Below, one piece after another: positions 15,703-26,711 of a DNA stretch of 64,000 bases. Each line of letters opens with the position of its first letter. Positions within the stretch are counted from its first letter, which is position 1. The DNA comes from Clostridiaceae bacterium 14S0207 (GTDB lineage: Bacteria > Bacillota > Clostridia > Clostridiales > Clostridiaceae), in assembly GCA_003288255.1 (NCBI GenBank), contig CP026600.1, positions 2,728,001-2,792,000 on the forward strand, in the 5' to 3' direction. The notes beneath the pieces are model-generated. The model was not told the origin of the DNA and made no database searches. It saw only the letters and a list, made by a program, of their open reading frames with translations. A program made the translations under genes and the position numbers.

Positions 15703-16668
15703 TTATAACATACTTGCATAGTTTGATAATATATCTATAACTTCATCTGAGTTATTTTTTGTATTTATTTCATTTTTTATATCTGTACAATTTTTGATTC
15801 CTTTTATATACCAAGCTACATGTTTTCTCATTTCTCTAACAGCCTTATATTCATTTTCATAGTTTAGAGTAAGTTTATAATGTTTTATACACATTTCTAC
15901 CTTTTCTCTATCTGTTGGATATTTTATATTTTCCCCTTTTATTGCACTATTTATTTGTTCAAATATCCAAGGGTTTCCCATAGCTCCTCTAGCAACCATT
16001 ATACCATCACAGTTTGTTTCTTGTTTTAACCTCATGGCATCTTCCACGCTAAAAACATCACCATTCCCTAGAACCGGTATAGAAACTGCCTCTTTTACTT
16101 TTCTAATAATATTATAATCAGCTTTCCCCTCATACATTTGTTTTCTAGTCCTGCCATGAACAGTAATTGCATCTACACCTGCATCCTCTAATTCTTTTGC
16201 AAACTCTACAGCATTTATATTATCTTCATCAAAGCCTTTTCTGAACTTTGCAGTAACAGGTTTTGATGTAACACTCTTAATCTTTCTTATAATATTACCT
16301 GCTAACTTAGGATTTTTCATTAATGCAGATCCATCACCATTTTTAACTATTTTAGGTACTGGACATCCCATATTAATATCTATTATAGAAAAGTTATCAT
16401 TATTATTTAAAAACTTTTCACAAACATTAGCCATAATCTCGGGATCACTTCCAAAAATCTGTATTGCTGAAGCCTTACACTTTGGTGATACTTTCATTAA
16501 TGCCTCTGTATTTTCACTTCCATAATACAATCCCTTTGCACTTACCATTTCAGTATATGTAAGTCCACACCCTAACTCTGTACATATTTCTCTGTAGGCT
16601 ACCTCTGTAACTCCAGCCATAGGTGCTAAAAACGTAGAATTTTCAAATTCCAGGTTTCCTATTTTCAT
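15703..16668 (-). CDS. dusB: tRNA-dihydrouridine synthase B
   Basis: FMN-dependent reduction of uridines in tRNA. TIM-barrel N-terminus [14 protein letters not shown], the [17 protein letters not shown] segment with the catalytic Cys, [10 protein letters not shown], and the FMN phosphate-binding NGDVFS and ARGAMGNPW motifs are all present. I prefer the ATG at 16668 (321 residues, starting MKIGNLEFE) over the upstream ATG at 16677: the GGAG site is only 3 nt from the upstream ATG but about 11 nt from this one, and family members begin here. It follows coaX with essentially no gap, so the two are translationally linked. Confidence 0.93.
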   Translation of the reverse strand: MKIGNLEFENSTFLAPMAGVTEVAYREICTELGCGLTYTEMVSAKGLYYGSENTEALMKVSPKCKASAIQIFGSDPEIMANVCEKFLNNNDNFSIIDINMGCPVPKIVKNGDGSALMKNPKLAGNIIRKIKSVTSKPVTAKFRKGFDEDNINAVEFAKELEDAGVDAITVHGRTRKQMYEGKADYNIIRKVKEAVSIPVLGNGDVFSVEDAMRLKQETNCDGIMVARGAMGNPWIFEQINSAIKGENIKYPTDREKVEMCIKHYKLTLNYENEYKAVREMRKHVAWYIKGIKNCTDIKNEINTKNNSDEVIDILSNYASML

Positions 16669-16676
16669 AAAATGCA

Positions 16677-17456
16677 TTACTCCTTATTTTTATTATATAT
16701 AATTCTAAGACCATCTAATGTTAAGAAAGGTTCTATTTTATCTATACTTTTAGCTTCTTCATTTATTAAACTAGCTAAACCTCCGGTTGCTATAACCATA
16801 GGTTCTTTTTCACCTAAAGCCATCATTTCTTCTTTCATTTTATTAACTATAAATTCTACTTGCCCAACATATCCATAAAGAATACCCGCTTGCATACTTG
16901 TTATCGTATTTTTGCATATTATACTTTTAGGTTTTTCTAAATTAACTTCTGGAAGTTTAGCTGCCCTTTCTATTAGGGCCTGTGTTGAAATTTTAATTCC
17001 TGGGCATATAACTCCCCCCAAGTAATCTCCCTTTTCTGTAATAGAACAAAAAGTGGTTGCAGTACCAAAGTCAATAAGAATAAGCGATGATTTATATTTA
17101 TCATAAGCAGAAACTGCATTTACAATTCTATCAGCCCCTACTTCTTTAGGATTATCATACTTTATATTTATTCCCGTTTTCACACCTGGTCCTACTATAA
17201 TTGGCTTTACCTCAATATATTTTCTAATCATATGCTCTATAGTATACATTATATTTGGAACTACCGAAGAGACAATTAGCCCTTCTATATCTTTTATATG
17301 TATATTATTAAATTCAAAAAGCTTCATAACTTGAATACCATATTCATCTGATGTTTTATGTGGATCTGTTGATAACCTCCAATATCCTACTAATTCATCC
17401 CCCTCATAGACTCCTAATACTATATTAGTATTTCCTATATCCATTACTAAAATCAC
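16677..17456 (-). CDS. coaX: Type III pantothenate kinase
   Basis: Phosphorylates pantothenate, the first step of coenzyme A synthesis. Motifs: MDIGNTN phosphate-binding loop at the N-terminus, [28 protein letters not shown] and [11 protein letters not shown]. The likely start is GTG at 17456 (259 residues), placed 9 nt after AGGTGGG; the longer ATG frame from 17477 would put this ribosome-binding site inside the gene and adds non-conserved residues. Its stop overlaps the first possible dusB start. It lies downstream of ftsH as in B. subtilis, but here fhs intervenes. Confidence 0.93.
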   Translation of the reverse strand: MILVMDIGNTNIVLGVYEGDELVGYWRLSTDPHKTSDEYGIQVMKLFEFNNIHIKDIEGLIVSSVVPNIMYTIEHMIRKYIEVKPIIVGPGVKTGINIKYDNPKEVGADRIVNAVSAYDKYKSSLILIDFGTATTFCSITEKGDYLGGVICPGIKISTQALIERAAKLPEVNLEKPKSIICKNTITSMQAGILYGYVGQVEFIVNKMKEEMMALGEKEPMVIATGGLASLINEEAKSIDKIEPFLTLDGLRIIYNKNKE

Positions 17457-17490
17457 TTTATGCACCCACCTTGCCACTTATATGTATATT

Positions 17491-17530
17491 AACATAACAA
17501 AAGCAGCTTATAGCTGCTTTTATTATGTTA
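17491..17530 (-). terminator. Hairpin between fhs and coaX, probable terminator
   Basis: Stem AACATAATAAAAGCAGC / GCTGCTTTTGTTATGTT on the minus strand, but with a weak T run, so some read-through into coaX is possible. I see no convincing separate coaX promoter. Confidence 0.6.
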
Positions 17531-17659
17531 TTTCATCTAAATCAATAATTTAATTGTAACAACTCCACCCTATTTGTCAAGTAGATAAGCATTTCCAATA
17601 ATTTTATAAACTTACGTCTTTTTAGGATTAAAAATCAATATATTCTTATTAAATACTTA

Positions 17660-19327
17660 TTAGAATAATCCTATAATAGATCCATCCTCTAAGATATCCA
17701 TATTGTTAGCTGCTGGAATCTTAGGAAGACCTGGCATTGTCATAATATTACCTGTTAAAACAACGATAAATCCTGCACCACTAGATATTTTAACTTCTCT
17801 TATAGATATATTAAAATCTTTTGGTCTTGATAAAAGAGCAGGGTTATCTGACAATGAATTTTGAGTTTTTGCCATGCAAATTGGTAGTTTATCTAATCTT
17901 AAAGATTCAATTTCCTTTATGTCCTTTAAAGCATTTTTATCAAAATCTACACCATCAGCTCCATATATTTCCTTGGCTATTATATTTATTTTTTCTTTAA
18001 TGTTTAAATTAACTTCATATAATGGTTTAAAATTACATTGCTGTTTTTCAATAGTATCAACAACTTTTTCCGCAAGTTCTATACCACCATCTCCACCTTT
18101 TGCCCAAACATCTGATAAAGCTATTTTTACACCTAGTTTATCGCAAAACTCTTTAATAAAATTAATTTCATTTTCTGTATCACTAATAAATTTATTTATG
18201 GCAACTATTACTGGAACTCCAAACTTCTTAATATTTTCTATATGCTTTTCAAGATTTTGTATTCCCTTAGATAATGCTTCTATATTTTCTTCATTAAGTT
18301 GATCCTTCTTAATACCTCCATGATGTTTTAATGCCCTAACAGTAGCTACTAATACAACACAATTAGGTTTTAATTCACCATATCGGCATTTTATATTAAA
18401 AAATTTCTCTGCTCCTAAATCCGCTCCAAATCCTGCTTCAGTTACAACATAATCTGAAAGTTTTAATCCCATTTTTGTAGCTATTAAACTATTACAACCA
18501 TGAGCAATATTAGCAAAAGGTCCTCCATGAATAATAGCAGGTGTATTTTCTAAGGTTTGAACTAAATTAGGTTTTATCGCATCTCTCATAAGTAAAGTCA
18601 TAGCACCATTTACTTTTAAATCTTTACAATATACTGGTTCTCCATCTAAATTATACGCTACTAGAATATTACCCATTCTTTCTTTTAAATCCATAAGATC
18701 ATTAGCTAAACATAGTATAGCCATAATCTCTGATGCAACAGTTATCATAAATTCATCTTCCCTAACAAATCCATTAGGTTTACCACCCAAACCAACTACT
18801 ACACTTCTTAAAGCCCTATCATTCATATCCATTACTCTTTTAAATTTGATTCTCCTACTATCTATTTTAAGAGAATTTCCTTGGTGAATATGATTATCTA
18901 TAGCTGCACTTAAGAGATTGTTAGCTGCTGTTATAGCATGCATATCTCCTGTAAAATGAAGATTTATGTCTTCCATTGGGACTACTTGGGCATATCCGCC
19001 TCCTGCCGCTCCACCTTTAATTCCAAATACAGGTCCTAACGATGGTTCCCTTAATACAGCAACTGAATTCTTATGTAATTTATTAAGTGCTTGACTTAAT
19101 CCTATAGTTACAGTGGATTTTCCCTCACCAGCTGGAGTTGGATTAATAGCTGTAACTAAAACTAAATTTCCTTTTGCATTAGATTTTTTGCTTAAAACAT
19201 CTAAATTTATTTTACATTTGTACTTCCCGTAAAAATCTATATTATCTTCTGTAAGTCCTAACTTGTTAGCTATAGTTGATATATGTTGCATTTTTGCTTC
19301 TTGCGCTATTTCAATATCGGTTTTCAT
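17660..19327 (-). CDS. fhs: Formate--tetrahydrofolate ligase
   Basis: 555 residues; makes 10-formyl-THF from formate, THF and ATP, a central one-carbon step in clostridia. P-loop TPAGEGKST at residues 64-72, followed by [13 protein letters not shown], the [23 protein letters not shown]-type substrate region, FNIKCRY, and the C-terminal [15 protein letters not shown] motif. Length is standard. The ribosome-binding site is unusually G-rich (AAGGGGG), notable because the small RNA at 11782-11920 carries CCCC motifs. It has its own terminator on both sides. It sits between ftsH and coaX, which are adjacent in many Firmicutes. Confidence 0.96.
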   Translation of the reverse strand: MKTDIEIAQEAKMQHISTIANKLGLTEDNIDFYGKYKCKINLDVLSKKSNAKGNLVLVTAINPTPAGEGKSTVTIGLSQALNKLHKNSVAVLREPSLGPVFGIKGGAAGGGYAQVVPMEDINLHFTGDMHAITAANNLLSAAIDNHIHQGNSLKIDSRRIKFKRVMDMNDRALRSVVVGLGGKPNGFVREDEFMITVASEIMAILCLANDLMDLKERMGNILVAYNLDGEPVYCKDLKVNGAMTLLMRDAIKPNLVQTLENTPAIIHGGPFANIAHGCNSLIATKMGLKLSDYVVTEAGFGADLGAEKFFNIKCRYGELKPNCVVLVATVRALKHHGGIKKDQLNEENIEALSKGIQNLEKHIENIKKFGVPVIVAINKFISDTENEINFIKEFCDKLGVKIALSDVWAKGGDGGIELAEKVVDTIEKQQCNFKPLYEVNLNIKEKINIIAKEIYGADGVDFDKNALKDIKEIESLRLDKLPICMAKTQNSLSDNPALLSRPKDFNISIREVKISSGAGFIVVLTGNIMTMPGLPKIPAANNMDILEDGSIIGLF

Positions 19328-19353
19328 AAGAGTGACCCCCTTAAAATTTTATA

Positions 19354-19393
19354 TAAAAAGGATAGTCCTTTAGAAAATGACTATCCTTTTTTG
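19354..19393 (-). terminator. Terminator after ftsH
   Basis: Stem AAAAAAGGATAGTCATTTT / AAAGGACTATCCTTTTT with T-rich exit, 17 nt after the ftsH stop. Confidence 0.88.
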
Positions 19394-19409
19394 TTTCATT
19401 TATTTTTTC

Positions 19410-21407
19410 TTACTTTTCTTGTTTTGGTTCGTCTTCAATTTGTTGATCTTCTATCTTTTTAGATTCATCAACACTCTTTATTTCTTCAACCTCAGTTTTT
19501 TCTAAAACTGTCTCTTCATTTGATAATGTTTCTACATTATCTTTAACTTCTTCTGTCTTAAGTTTTTCTTTTTTTTCTTCCTTCGGTGGTAATTGTTCAC
19601 CTTTTATTAAAAGTTCAAACTCTTCGCCTGTAAGTCTTTCTCTTTCTAGAAGAGCTCCTGCTACAGCATGAAGTTTATCTATTTTTTCTGTTAAAATTTT
19701 CTCAGCTCTATCATAAGCATTAAAACTTAATTGAGATACTTCTTTATCTATTCTAGATGCAACTTCTTCACTATAATTTCTTTCATGTCCTAAATCTCTA
19801 CCCAAGAATACCTCTCCATGAGTAGTTCCGTATGAAAGAGGTCCTAGTTCATTAGACATACCATATTCGGTAACCATTTTTCTAGCTATAGAACTCATTC
19901 TATCTATATCATTTTTAGCTCCTGTACTAATATCTCCAATTATAAGTTTTTCTGCAACTCTTCCACCAAGTAATCCTACCATTTCATCTAATAATTTAGA
20001 CTTAGATGTGTAACTTCTGTCTTCCTCTGGCAGATTCATAGTATATCCGCCTGCCATACCTCTTGGAATAATACTAATTTCATGAACAGGATCTGCATGT
20101 TTTAAGTATCTCATAACAACCGCATGACCAGCTTCATGGTATGCTGTAAGTCTTCTATCATCTTCGCTAATAACCCTGCTTTTCTTTTCTGGACCAGCGA
20201 TTACTCTTGTAATAGCTTCTTCTAACTCATCCATACCTATAGCCTTTTTATTAGCTCTTACTGTTAACAAAGCTGATTCATTCATTAAATTTTCAAGATC
20301 TGCACCTGTAAATCCTGGTGTTCTCTTAGCAAGTACTTTTAAATCTATACAATCTTCAAGACGCTTATTTCTTGAATGAATTTTTAAAATTTCTTCTCTT
20401 CCTTTAACATCAGGAGCTCCGACTAAAATTTGTCTATCAAATCTACCTGGTCTTAATAAGGCTGGATCTAAAATGTCCGGTCTATTTGTAGCTGCAACCA
20501 TTATAATTCCTTCGTTAGCAGAAAAACCATCCATTTCAACTAGAAGTTGGTTTAATGTTTGTTCTCTTTCATCATGTCCTCCACCAACACCTGCTCCTCT
20601 TTGTCTTCCTACTGCATCAATCTCATCTATAAAGACTATACATGGTGCATTTTTCTTTGCTTGCTCAAATAGGTCTCTTACCCTTGAAGCTCCAACACCC
20701 ACAAACATCTCTACGAAATCAGATCCTGATATACTAAAGAATGGTACTCCTGCTTCACCTGCTACTGCTTTTGCAAGTAAAGTTTTACCTGTTCCTGGAG
20801 GTCCTACAAGTAGAATTCCTTTTGGTATTCTTGCTCCCATTTCAATGTATTTCTTAGGTTGTTTAAGAAAATCAACTACTTCTGCTAATTCATCTTTTTC
20901 TTCCTCTGCGCCTGCAACATCTTTAAATCCTATTTTCTTTTTATCCGGTGTGGCCATTCTTGCTTTACTCTTTCCAAAATTCATAACTCCACGACCACCG
21001 CCACCGCCTTGTGATTGCTGCATAAACATAAAGAAAAAGAAAACAAGCATTAATATGAACAATAGTGTTGGTAAATATTGAACCCATGCTGGGAAACTTT
21101 CAGGTTTTAAATATTGTAAATTAACACCTTCTAATTTACCTTTATCTATAATTTCATCTAGTAATCTAGTTGATATTACTACTTCATATTTACTTTTGTT
21201 ATCACTTTTAAGTTGACCAGAGATTATAGCCAAACTTCCTTCTTGTTGTATATTGGCAGTTTTTATTTTATTTTCATCTAATACTTTAACAAATTGATCA
21301 TATCTCATAGTTCCACTAGACTTCGTGGAGTCAAGCACTAGCATACCTGCCACCATAGCCAATACAAAAACAATTATCCAGACCGTTGCACTTGATAATT
21401 TTTTCAT
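19410..21407 (-). CDS. ftsH: ATP-dependent zinc metalloprotease FtsH
   Basis: 665 residues, membrane-anchored AAA+ protease for quality control of membrane proteins. Two transmembrane helices (about 7-25 and 110-129) flank an extracytoplasmic domain. A Gly-rich linker leads to the AAA domain with Walker A GPPGTGKT (202-209), Walker [13 protein letters not shown], and the second region of homology [19 protein letters not shown]. The zinc protease motif HEAGHA lies near residue 425. The last 60 residues are a charged Glu/Lys tail, variable in the family. The gene is followed by a terminator. Conserved position after hpt as in B. subtilis. Confidence 0.97.
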   Translation of the reverse strand: MKKLSSATVWIIVFVLAMVAGMLVLDSTKSSGTMRYDQFVKVLDENKIKTANIQQEGSLAIISGQLKSDNKSKYEVVISTRLLDEIIDKGKLEGVNLQYLKPESFPAWVQYLPTLLFILMLVFFFFMFMQQSQGGGGGRGVMNFGKSKARMATPDKKKIGFKDVAGAEEEKDELAEVVDFLKQPKKYIEMGARIPKGILLVGPPGTGKTLLAKAVAGEAGVPFFSISGSDFVEMFVGVGASRVRDLFEQAKKNAPCIVFIDEIDAVGRQRGAGVGGGHDEREQTLNQLLVEMDGFSANEGIIMVAATNRPDILDPALLRPGRFDRQILVGAPDVKGREEILKIHSRNKRLEDCIDLKVLAKRTPGFTGADLENLMNESALLTVRANKKAIGMDELEEAITRVIAGPEKKSRVISEDDRRLTAYHEAGHAVVMRYLKHADPVHEISIIPRGMAGGYTMNLPEEDRSYTSKSKLLDEMVGLLGGRVAEKLIIGDISTGAKNDIDRMSSIARKMVTEYGMSNELGPLSYGTTHGEVFLGRDLGHERNYSEEVASRIDKEVSQLSFNAYDRAEKILTEKIDKLHAVAGALLERERLTGEEFELLIKGEQLPPKEEKKEKLKTEEVKDNVETLSNEETVLEKTEVEEIKSVDESKKIEDQQIEDEPKQEK

Positions 21408-21517
21408 TAAAACAGGCCCCCCTCTCTATTTAGTTACTATAAAATTTTATCATATGAAATTTTTATTTACAATAACATTAATATTAATTATTTATTAATG
21501 CTTTGCTAAAACTTCAA

Positions 21518-21586
21518 AGTCGTATATATTTTAACTTATTTTCTCAATAATAATTCATTGAAAAATATTCTATATATACGACTTTC
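21518..21586. repeat. Long inverted repeat between hpt and ftsH
   Basis: AAGTCGTATATA at 21519-21530 is complemented by TATATACGACTT near 21572-21583, with a second partial inner stem (TTTTCtCAAT / ATTGAAAA). The region 21408-21678 has no gene. It could be the hpt terminator (minus strand) or a regulatory RNA structure in the ftsH 5' region; orientation is not decided by a clear T run. Confidence 0.45.
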
Positions 21587-21678
21587 TTAGCTTTAACATT
21601 AATAAACTATGTATTACTTTAATTATACTACATTATTTAGTTTTTAATCCTTTTTATTTAAATTTGATATAAACTTTT

Positions 21679-22218
21679 TTATTTCGTGTAGACTCTTTCT
21701 TTTAAAATTCCTATAAAAGGTAGATTTCTATACATTTCAGCATAGTCTAATCCATAACCCACTAAAAAGTAGTCCGGTACATCATATCCTAAATACCTAA
21801 CATCTAATTCTACTTTTCTTCTATCAGGCTTATTTAAAAGACAAGCTATCTCTACACTTTCTGGATTTCTAGATTTTAAATATTTCATTAAGTACTTTAA
21901 AGTAGTACCTGAATCTATTATATCTTCTATAACCAATACATTTTTACCTTTTATTTCATAATCCAAATCCTTCAAAACCCTAACGATCCCAGATGATGTA
22001 CTAGACATACCATAACTTGATACGGCCATAAAATCCATTTGACAAGGGATAGTGATTTCTTTTAATAAATCTGACATAAACATTACAGATCCTTTTAAAA
22101 TACCTACTAAAAGCAACTCCTTGCCTTTATAATCTCTACTTATTTGCTCACCTAGTTCCTTAATTCTCCCTCTTAACTGTTCTTCTGAATAAAGAATTTC
22201 TTGAATATCTTGTAACAT
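21679..22218 (-). CDS. hpt: Hypoxanthine phosphoribosyltransferase
   Basis: 179 residues; salvages hypoxanthine/guanine to IMP/GMP. The PRPP-binding loop VLVIEDIIDSGTTL (about 94-107) is intact, with the SSYGMSSTSSG flexible-loop segment before it and KPDRRKVELDVRYLGYDVPDYFLVG (purine-binding region) after it. It starts immediately after the tilS stop codon and is probably co-translated; in B. subtilis tilS and hprT are likewise adjacent. Confidence 0.95.
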   Translation of the reverse strand: MLQDIQEILYSEEQLRGRIKELGEQISRDYKGKELLLVGILKGSVMFMSDLLKEITIPCQMDFMAVSSYGMSSTSSGIVRVLKDLDYEIKGKNVLVIEDIIDSGTTLKYLMKYLKSRNPESVEIACLLNKPDRRKVELDVRYLGYDVPDYFLVGYGLDYAEMYRNLPFIGILKERVYTK

Positions 22219-23625
22219 CTAACTTTTTCCCCTCTCTATCTTTATTTTTAGCACTTGTTTTGTCTTATCCGTTACTTTATATTTTTCACTTACTCTATAG
22301 CCTACTATCCATGCTATATCTTCTCCAAAACAAACTAAAGGAACTTCATTTCTTTTTTCTCTTGGTACTTTCATATCTACAAACATCTTTTTAAGACTTT
22401 TATTTCCCTTCATCCCTAATGGATTAAACATATCTCCTTCTTGTCTGTATCTAAGTTTTTTATCTCCATTAATATTGTCATAATTAAAAAATTTAGTGTA
22501 TGTACTACTTTCTGTTAAGTTTACTTCTTCTTTCGGAATTATTTCCAGAGAAATTTTAATATCTGAGATACAAACAACATTACCATCTCTTAAAAATATT
22601 TCTTTCTGTTTGCAGTTAGAATTATTACCAAAACTATTTTCAAAATCTTCTTTTGAATAAAGATAGACATCTCCATAATTATTGTACGCCACCACATCAT
22701 TCGGAAGTATTGTTCGTGTTCCTGTACTGTTACGTCCAATTTCTATAACACTACTAATATGGTTTTTTTCAAAGTTATACATATTACCTTTAAGCTTATA
22801 TAAAGCATTTCTAATAACTCGCGCTAATAGATTTTCATTTTCATTATGGAATGCCTCCTTTCTTATTATAACCCTATTTTGTTCTTTATAACAATATTTT
22901 TCGTAACATTCTTTAGAAATTTCTTTTAAAAGTTCGTTTTCTCCTTGCATTATTTCACCAAGTCTATTTAAAGCTGCCACCACATCTTTATTAAAATTCT
23001 CTTCCATATAAGGTATTATCTCTAACCTTACCTTATTACGACTATATATACACTCTAAATTTGTTTTATCTATTCTAGGTTTTAAACCTATATTTTCACA
23101 ATATGATTCAATTTCTTTTCTTGTTCTTCCTAAGATAGGTCTAATATAAATTTCATCTCTTACAGGTCTAATTCCACAAAGTCCTTCTACCCCAGTACCT
23201 CTCATAATCCTCATTAACAAAGTTTCTGCTTGATCATTAGCATTATGAGCTAAGGCAATCTTTTGTATATTGTATTTTTTCCTTAGCTCATTAAAATAGT
23301 TATATCTCACTTCTCTTCCTGCCATTTCACAAGAAAGGCCTTTTTCCTCTCCATATTTTTCTACATTAAATTTTTGAGTAAATACTCTTATACCAAGTCC
23401 ATTACATAAATCCTTTACATATTGTTCATCATCATCTGCATCCTTGCCTCTCAAACAATGATTAACATGAGCTGCATACAATTCTATATTCAATGTTTTT
23501 CTTAAACTATATAAAACATGTAATAGGCATACAGAATCAGGCCCCCCCGACAATGCTACTAAAATTTTATCTCCCTTTTGTATCATATTATACTTTTCAA
23601 TATAATTTAAAACTTTATCTATCAT
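22219..23625 (-). CDS. tilS: tRNA(Ile)-lysidine synthase
   Basis: Converts C34 of tRNA-Ile(CAU) to lysidine so that it reads AUA. N-type ATP pyrophosphatase motif VALSGGPDSVCLLHVL near the N-terminus, then AHVNHCLRGKDADDDEQYV, ALAHNANDQAETLLMRIMRGTG and the C-terminal TilS domain (KLRYRQEGDMFNPLGMKGNKSLKKMFVDMKVPR-like region). The start is taken as ATG 23625 (468 residues): the longer frame begins at TTG 23637, which directly abuts its GGAG and cannot be used. A likely substrate tRNA is at 4669-4745. Confidence 0.94.
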   Translation of the reverse strand: MIDKVLNYIEKYNMIQKGDKILVALSGGPDSVCLLHVLYSLRKTLNIELYAAHVNHCLRGKDADDDEQYVKDLCNGLGIRVFTQKFNVEKYGEEKGLSCEMAGREVRYNYFNELRKKYNIQKIALAHNANDQAETLLMRIMRGTGVEGLCGIRPVRDEIYIRPILGRTRKEIESYCENIGLKPRIDKTNLECIYSRNKVRLEIIPYMEENFNKDVVAALNRLGEIMQGENELLKEISKECYEKYCYKEQNRVIIRKEAFHNENENLLARVIRNALYKLKGNMYNFEKNHISSVIEIGRNSTGTRTILPNDVVAYNNYGDVYLYSKEDFENSFGNNSNCKQKEIFLRDGNVVCISDIKISLEIIPKEEVNLTESSTYTKFFNYDNINGDKKLRYRQEGDMFNPLGMKGNKSLKKMFVDMKVPREKRNEVPLVCFGEDIAWIVGYRVSEKYKVTDKTKQVLKIKIERGKS

Positions 23626-23749
23626 TAGTAACCACAACTCCTAGCATCTTTATTATTTTATTAATTAAAGTTAATTATATTTTTTAATATATATTAGTGC
23701 AATACCAATTAATTAAATTTATGTTAATGAACTTAAGGTATAAATAATA

Positions 23750-26137
23750 TTAATAAACCCCATAAACCTTACATGCTAATACTGTCATATCATCTTTAAC
23801 TTTATATTCTCTAAGTTTTAATGCCTTATTCAATACTTCACATGCAATTTCTTTCGGTTCATTGCTTTTAATACTCTTTAAACACTCCTTAATAAATTTT
23901 TCATTTAAGATAGAATCATCATTATAATCTAAAACTCCATCACTAACCATGACTATAATATCTCCATTATCAACCTTCCTCTCCTCTATTTCTATATCAG
24001 CAGTATCCAAGACTCCTATTGGTAAACTTTTAGACTTTATTACTTCTACGTCATTAGCTTTTTTCAAAAAGCTATCTACTGCTCCAACCTTCATGAATTC
24101 CACCCTACCTGTATATAAATCTATATTACACAAATCTAAAGTAGAAAACTTCTCTGTTTCAGAAAATTTCATACTCATTATAGAATTTATAGCATTAATA
24201 GCCGTTATCTTACTAAAACCATTTTTGCAAAACTCATTTATAAGCTGTACAGATGCTTTACTTTCCCTACTAGCTTGAGGTCCTGAGCCCATACCATCAC
24301 TAATAATAGCCGTATATGTTCCATCATCTAATTTATTTGCACTATAACTATCACCACTACATTTTTCTCCATCTTTACATTTAATCGCTACATAAGAACT
24401 TACTTGAAATTTGGGTATTTTTTCATAAGTAACATTACATGTACCATTCGCTTTGTCTATAAGACATGAATCTCCACAAACATACATAGGATATCCTGTT
24501 GCTTGATTTACATATGCTAAAGCATCCTTACTACAATATTTTTTACCCCCACACGAATTTAATATAAGTTTTACAATATCTCTTTTTCTTTCATCTTTAA
24601 TACACAAAATATCTTTGTATTTAACTCTATTTTTATCTAAAATTCTCTTTAACTTATTTTCTAATTCTATATTTATATATATATTATCTTGTATCTCACC
24701 TCCTATATTTTTAACGGTTTCACCCATATTTTTTATCTGTTTTGAAAGTAGCTCCCTTCCCTCACATAAACTACTTCTTTTCATCTCATGAATAATATAT
24801 TTATTCACTATATCCTCTGTATTTTTCATTAAGGCAGTTCTATTAACGCATTTTCTTTCTATTTCATAAGGAACCTGAAAATTATTCTCTTGATAATTTT
24901 GTATAAGCTCCATAAATGCAGAATAGGTATAATGCATTTCTTGTTTCCAACAAATACTTTTCATATTACAATTACAACATACTCTATCCGCCAAATTTTC
25001 AACCAGAGCCGAACTTTTCCCTTTCATCTCAAGTTTCTCATTATCCACTAAAGAATCTAAGGTATATGATATATTAAATAATAGATTAGAAAATTTATTT
25101 AACCTTTCATCATAAAGCCCTCTTATTTTATGCATGTACCCATCATTTAAGTCTTCCTTTTTTTCCTGAACATTAAATTCTAAACAAATTCTATTATAAA
25201 TTTTTTTAGGAGTTATCATAAATAACGCCATAGAAGCTAAAAGTTCAAATCCCAAAAAGCTAGAATCAACTCCTAAATAAATTTGCATTATAAAAAATGT
25301 AATAGCATACGCAATGCCCGAAAAATATTTTCCTGTATCTCTAAAAACTCCTGAAATTAAACCACATACTCCAAAAACCGCTATATATACTGGCATAGAT
25401 AAAGATGTCATTCCAACTATAGACCCTAAAACAACCCCAACTCCCCCACCGACAGAACTTCCACAAGTAAATCCAACTACACATACAAAATAAAGTCCCA
25501 ATATATTCATCAATGATATTGATTTAAAACTGACTCCCCACGTTCCTGCCAAAATTAACGATATTACTATTCCCATGCTAATAGTTTCTTCATTGTCAAA
25601 TAATTTTTTATTATCTATACTTTTAAAACATAAAATACCTTTGTTCATAATATAATATAATGGAATAATGCATAACCCTTCCATAACAGCATAAAAAACA
25701 CTAAGAGAAAGATTCATTTTACTAAATATTATTTTAGTAGCTATAAATTCAATAAAAATCATAAAAAACATAGCTATAACTTTTTTCTTTCTTGATTCCT
25801 TATTTATAAAATAGTTTAAAATTAATAAACCACCAATACAAATTAGATAATTTCCAACACTTTGAATTTTAGGCATTAATGAAAAATAACCTAGCATACT
25901 TCCTATAGAAGCCACTAAAAACATCTGTTTATTAATATATAATGAAAATACCATCAACATAGCAATCCCAAATGGGGCCATACCATTTATAAGTTTAACT
26001 CTACTAATTAGCAGACAAACCAAACTATATAACATTGCCTGTTTTATGAAACCTATATTTATCTTACTATTTTCCCTTTCTTCCTCCTTTTCTTTTTTAA
26101 CCCTTTTATAAGGTAAAACTTGTATACCATATTGCAT
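23750..26137 (-). CDS. spoIIE: Stage II sporulation protein E, PP2C phosphatase
   Basis: 795 residues. The N-terminal third (about residues 28-310) is a block of some ten transmembrane helices, followed by a cytoplasmic central region with a Cys cluster (VCCNCNMKSICW) and the C-terminal PP2C serine phosphatase (about 580-795) with ISDGMGSGPQASRES, DLYTGRVEFMKVGAVDSFL and VMVSDGVLDY. In B. subtilis it dephosphorylates SpoIIAA to release sigma-F in the forespore and interacts with FtsZ at the polar septum. It lies in its conserved place between the tRNA cluster and tilS and has its own Spo0A-type promoter. Confidence 0.95.
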   Translation of the reverse strand: MQYGIQVLPYKRVKKEKEEERENSKINIGFIKQAMLYSLVCLLISRVKLINGMAPFGIAMLMVFSLYINKQMFLVASIGSMLGYFSLMPKIQSVGNYLICIGGLLILNYFINKESRKKKVIAMFFMIFIEFIATKIIFSKMNLSLSVFYAVMEGLCIIPLYYIMNKGILCFKSIDNKKLFDNEETISMGIVISLILAGTWGVSFKSISLMNILGLYFVCVVGFTCGSSVGGGVGVVLGSIVGMTSLSMPVYIAVFGVCGLISGVFRDTGKYFSGIAYAITFFIMQIYLGVDSSFLGFELLASMALFMITPKKIYNRICLEFNVQEKKEDLNDGYMHKIRGLYDERLNKFSNLLFNISYTLDSLVDNEKLEMKGKSSALVENLADRVCCNCNMKSICWKQEMHYTYSAFMELIQNYQENNFQVPYEIERKCVNRTALMKNTEDIVNKYIIHEMKRSSLCEGRELLSKQIKNMGETVKNIGGEIQDNIYINIELENKLKRILDKNRVKYKDILCIKDERKRDIVKLILNSCGGKKYCSKDALAYVNQATGYPMYVCGDSCLIDKANGTCNVTYEKIPKFQVSSYVAIKCKDGEKCSGDSYSANKLDDGTYTAIISDGMGSGPQASRESKASVQLINEFCKNGFSKITAINAINSIMSMKFSETEKFSTLDLCNIDLYTGRVEFMKVGAVDSFLKKANDVEVIKSKSLPIGVLDTADIEIEERKVDNGDIIVMVSDGVLDYNDDSILNEKFIKECLKSIKSNEPKEIACEVLNKALKLREYKVKDDMTVLACKVYGVY

Positions 26138-26172
26138 AATTAATCCACCACCCTTTATAAAATTACGAAATC

Positions 26173-26205
26173 ATTATATCAGTTTGAGCTGGAAATAATT
26201 GTCAT
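26173..26205 (-). promoter_or_regulatory. spoIIE promoter with 21-bp spacing (Spo0A-dependent type)
   Basis: -10 TATAAT (26173-26178) and -35 ATGACA (26200-26205) are separated by exactly 21 bp. The B. subtilis spoIIE promoter is known for the same over-long spacing and its dependence on Spo0A. TGTCATAA on the plus strand over the -35 resembles a Spo0A box (TGTCGAA). From 26206 to 26392 I see no other feature. Confidence 0.65.
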
Positions 26206-26396
26206 AAGGTGGAATTATATTTTATTTTTTATAAGACATTTTAAGAGTATATTTGTATTTTTTTACCATATTGTATGAAATTCTATTTTAGATTTAAAAT
26301 TTTAACTTTTAAAATGATAATAACTGAGTAAAACTTAAAGAATTTAACAGATTATTTGTAGATTTTATTAAGACTAGAATATATAAAGACATAAAA

Positions 26397-26424
26397 AAAA
26401 CTGTTGAATTTATTCAACAGTTAC
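26397..26424 (-). terminator. Terminator of the tRNA cluster
   Basis: AACTGTTGAATAAATTCAACAGTT on the minus strand followed by eight T, directly after the last tRNA-Met. Confidence 0.9.
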
Positions 26425-26432
26425 ACTCTATT

Positions 26433-26509
26433 TGGTAGCGGAAATAGGATTTGAACCTACGACACTTCGGGTATGAACCGAATGCTCTAGCCAACTGAGC
26501 TATTCCGCC
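26433..26509 (-). tRNA. tRNA-Met (CAT), elongator, copy 1
   Basis: 77 nt with encoded CCA; GGCGGAATAGCTCAG start typical of Firmicute elongator tRNA-Met; identical to the copy at 26712-26788. Confidence 0.95.
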
Positions 26510-26513
26510 ATGT

Positions 26514-26589
<76 letters not shown>

Positions 26590-26594
26590 GCATT

Positions 26595-26683
26595 TGGTGC
26601 TGAAGACCGGAATCGAACCGGTACGGTGTGTTAGCACCGCAGGATTTTAAGTCCTGTGCGTCTGCCAGTTCCGCCACTCCAGC
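26595..26683 (-). tRNA. tRNA-Leu (TAA), copy 1
   Basis: 89 nt with long variable arm and encoded CCA; anticodon loop CTTAAAA giving TAA. Same sequence as 26872-26960 and 27032-27120. Confidence 0.96.
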
Positions 26684-26711
26684 TTAAATTATTAACATGT
26701 AAGGATTAAAA

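Noticed and set aside
17874-18302. 142-codon plus-strand frame
   Set aside because: Antisense shadow of fhs.
20473-21081. 202-codon plus-strand frame
   Set aside because: Antisense shadow of ftsH with no start-site support.
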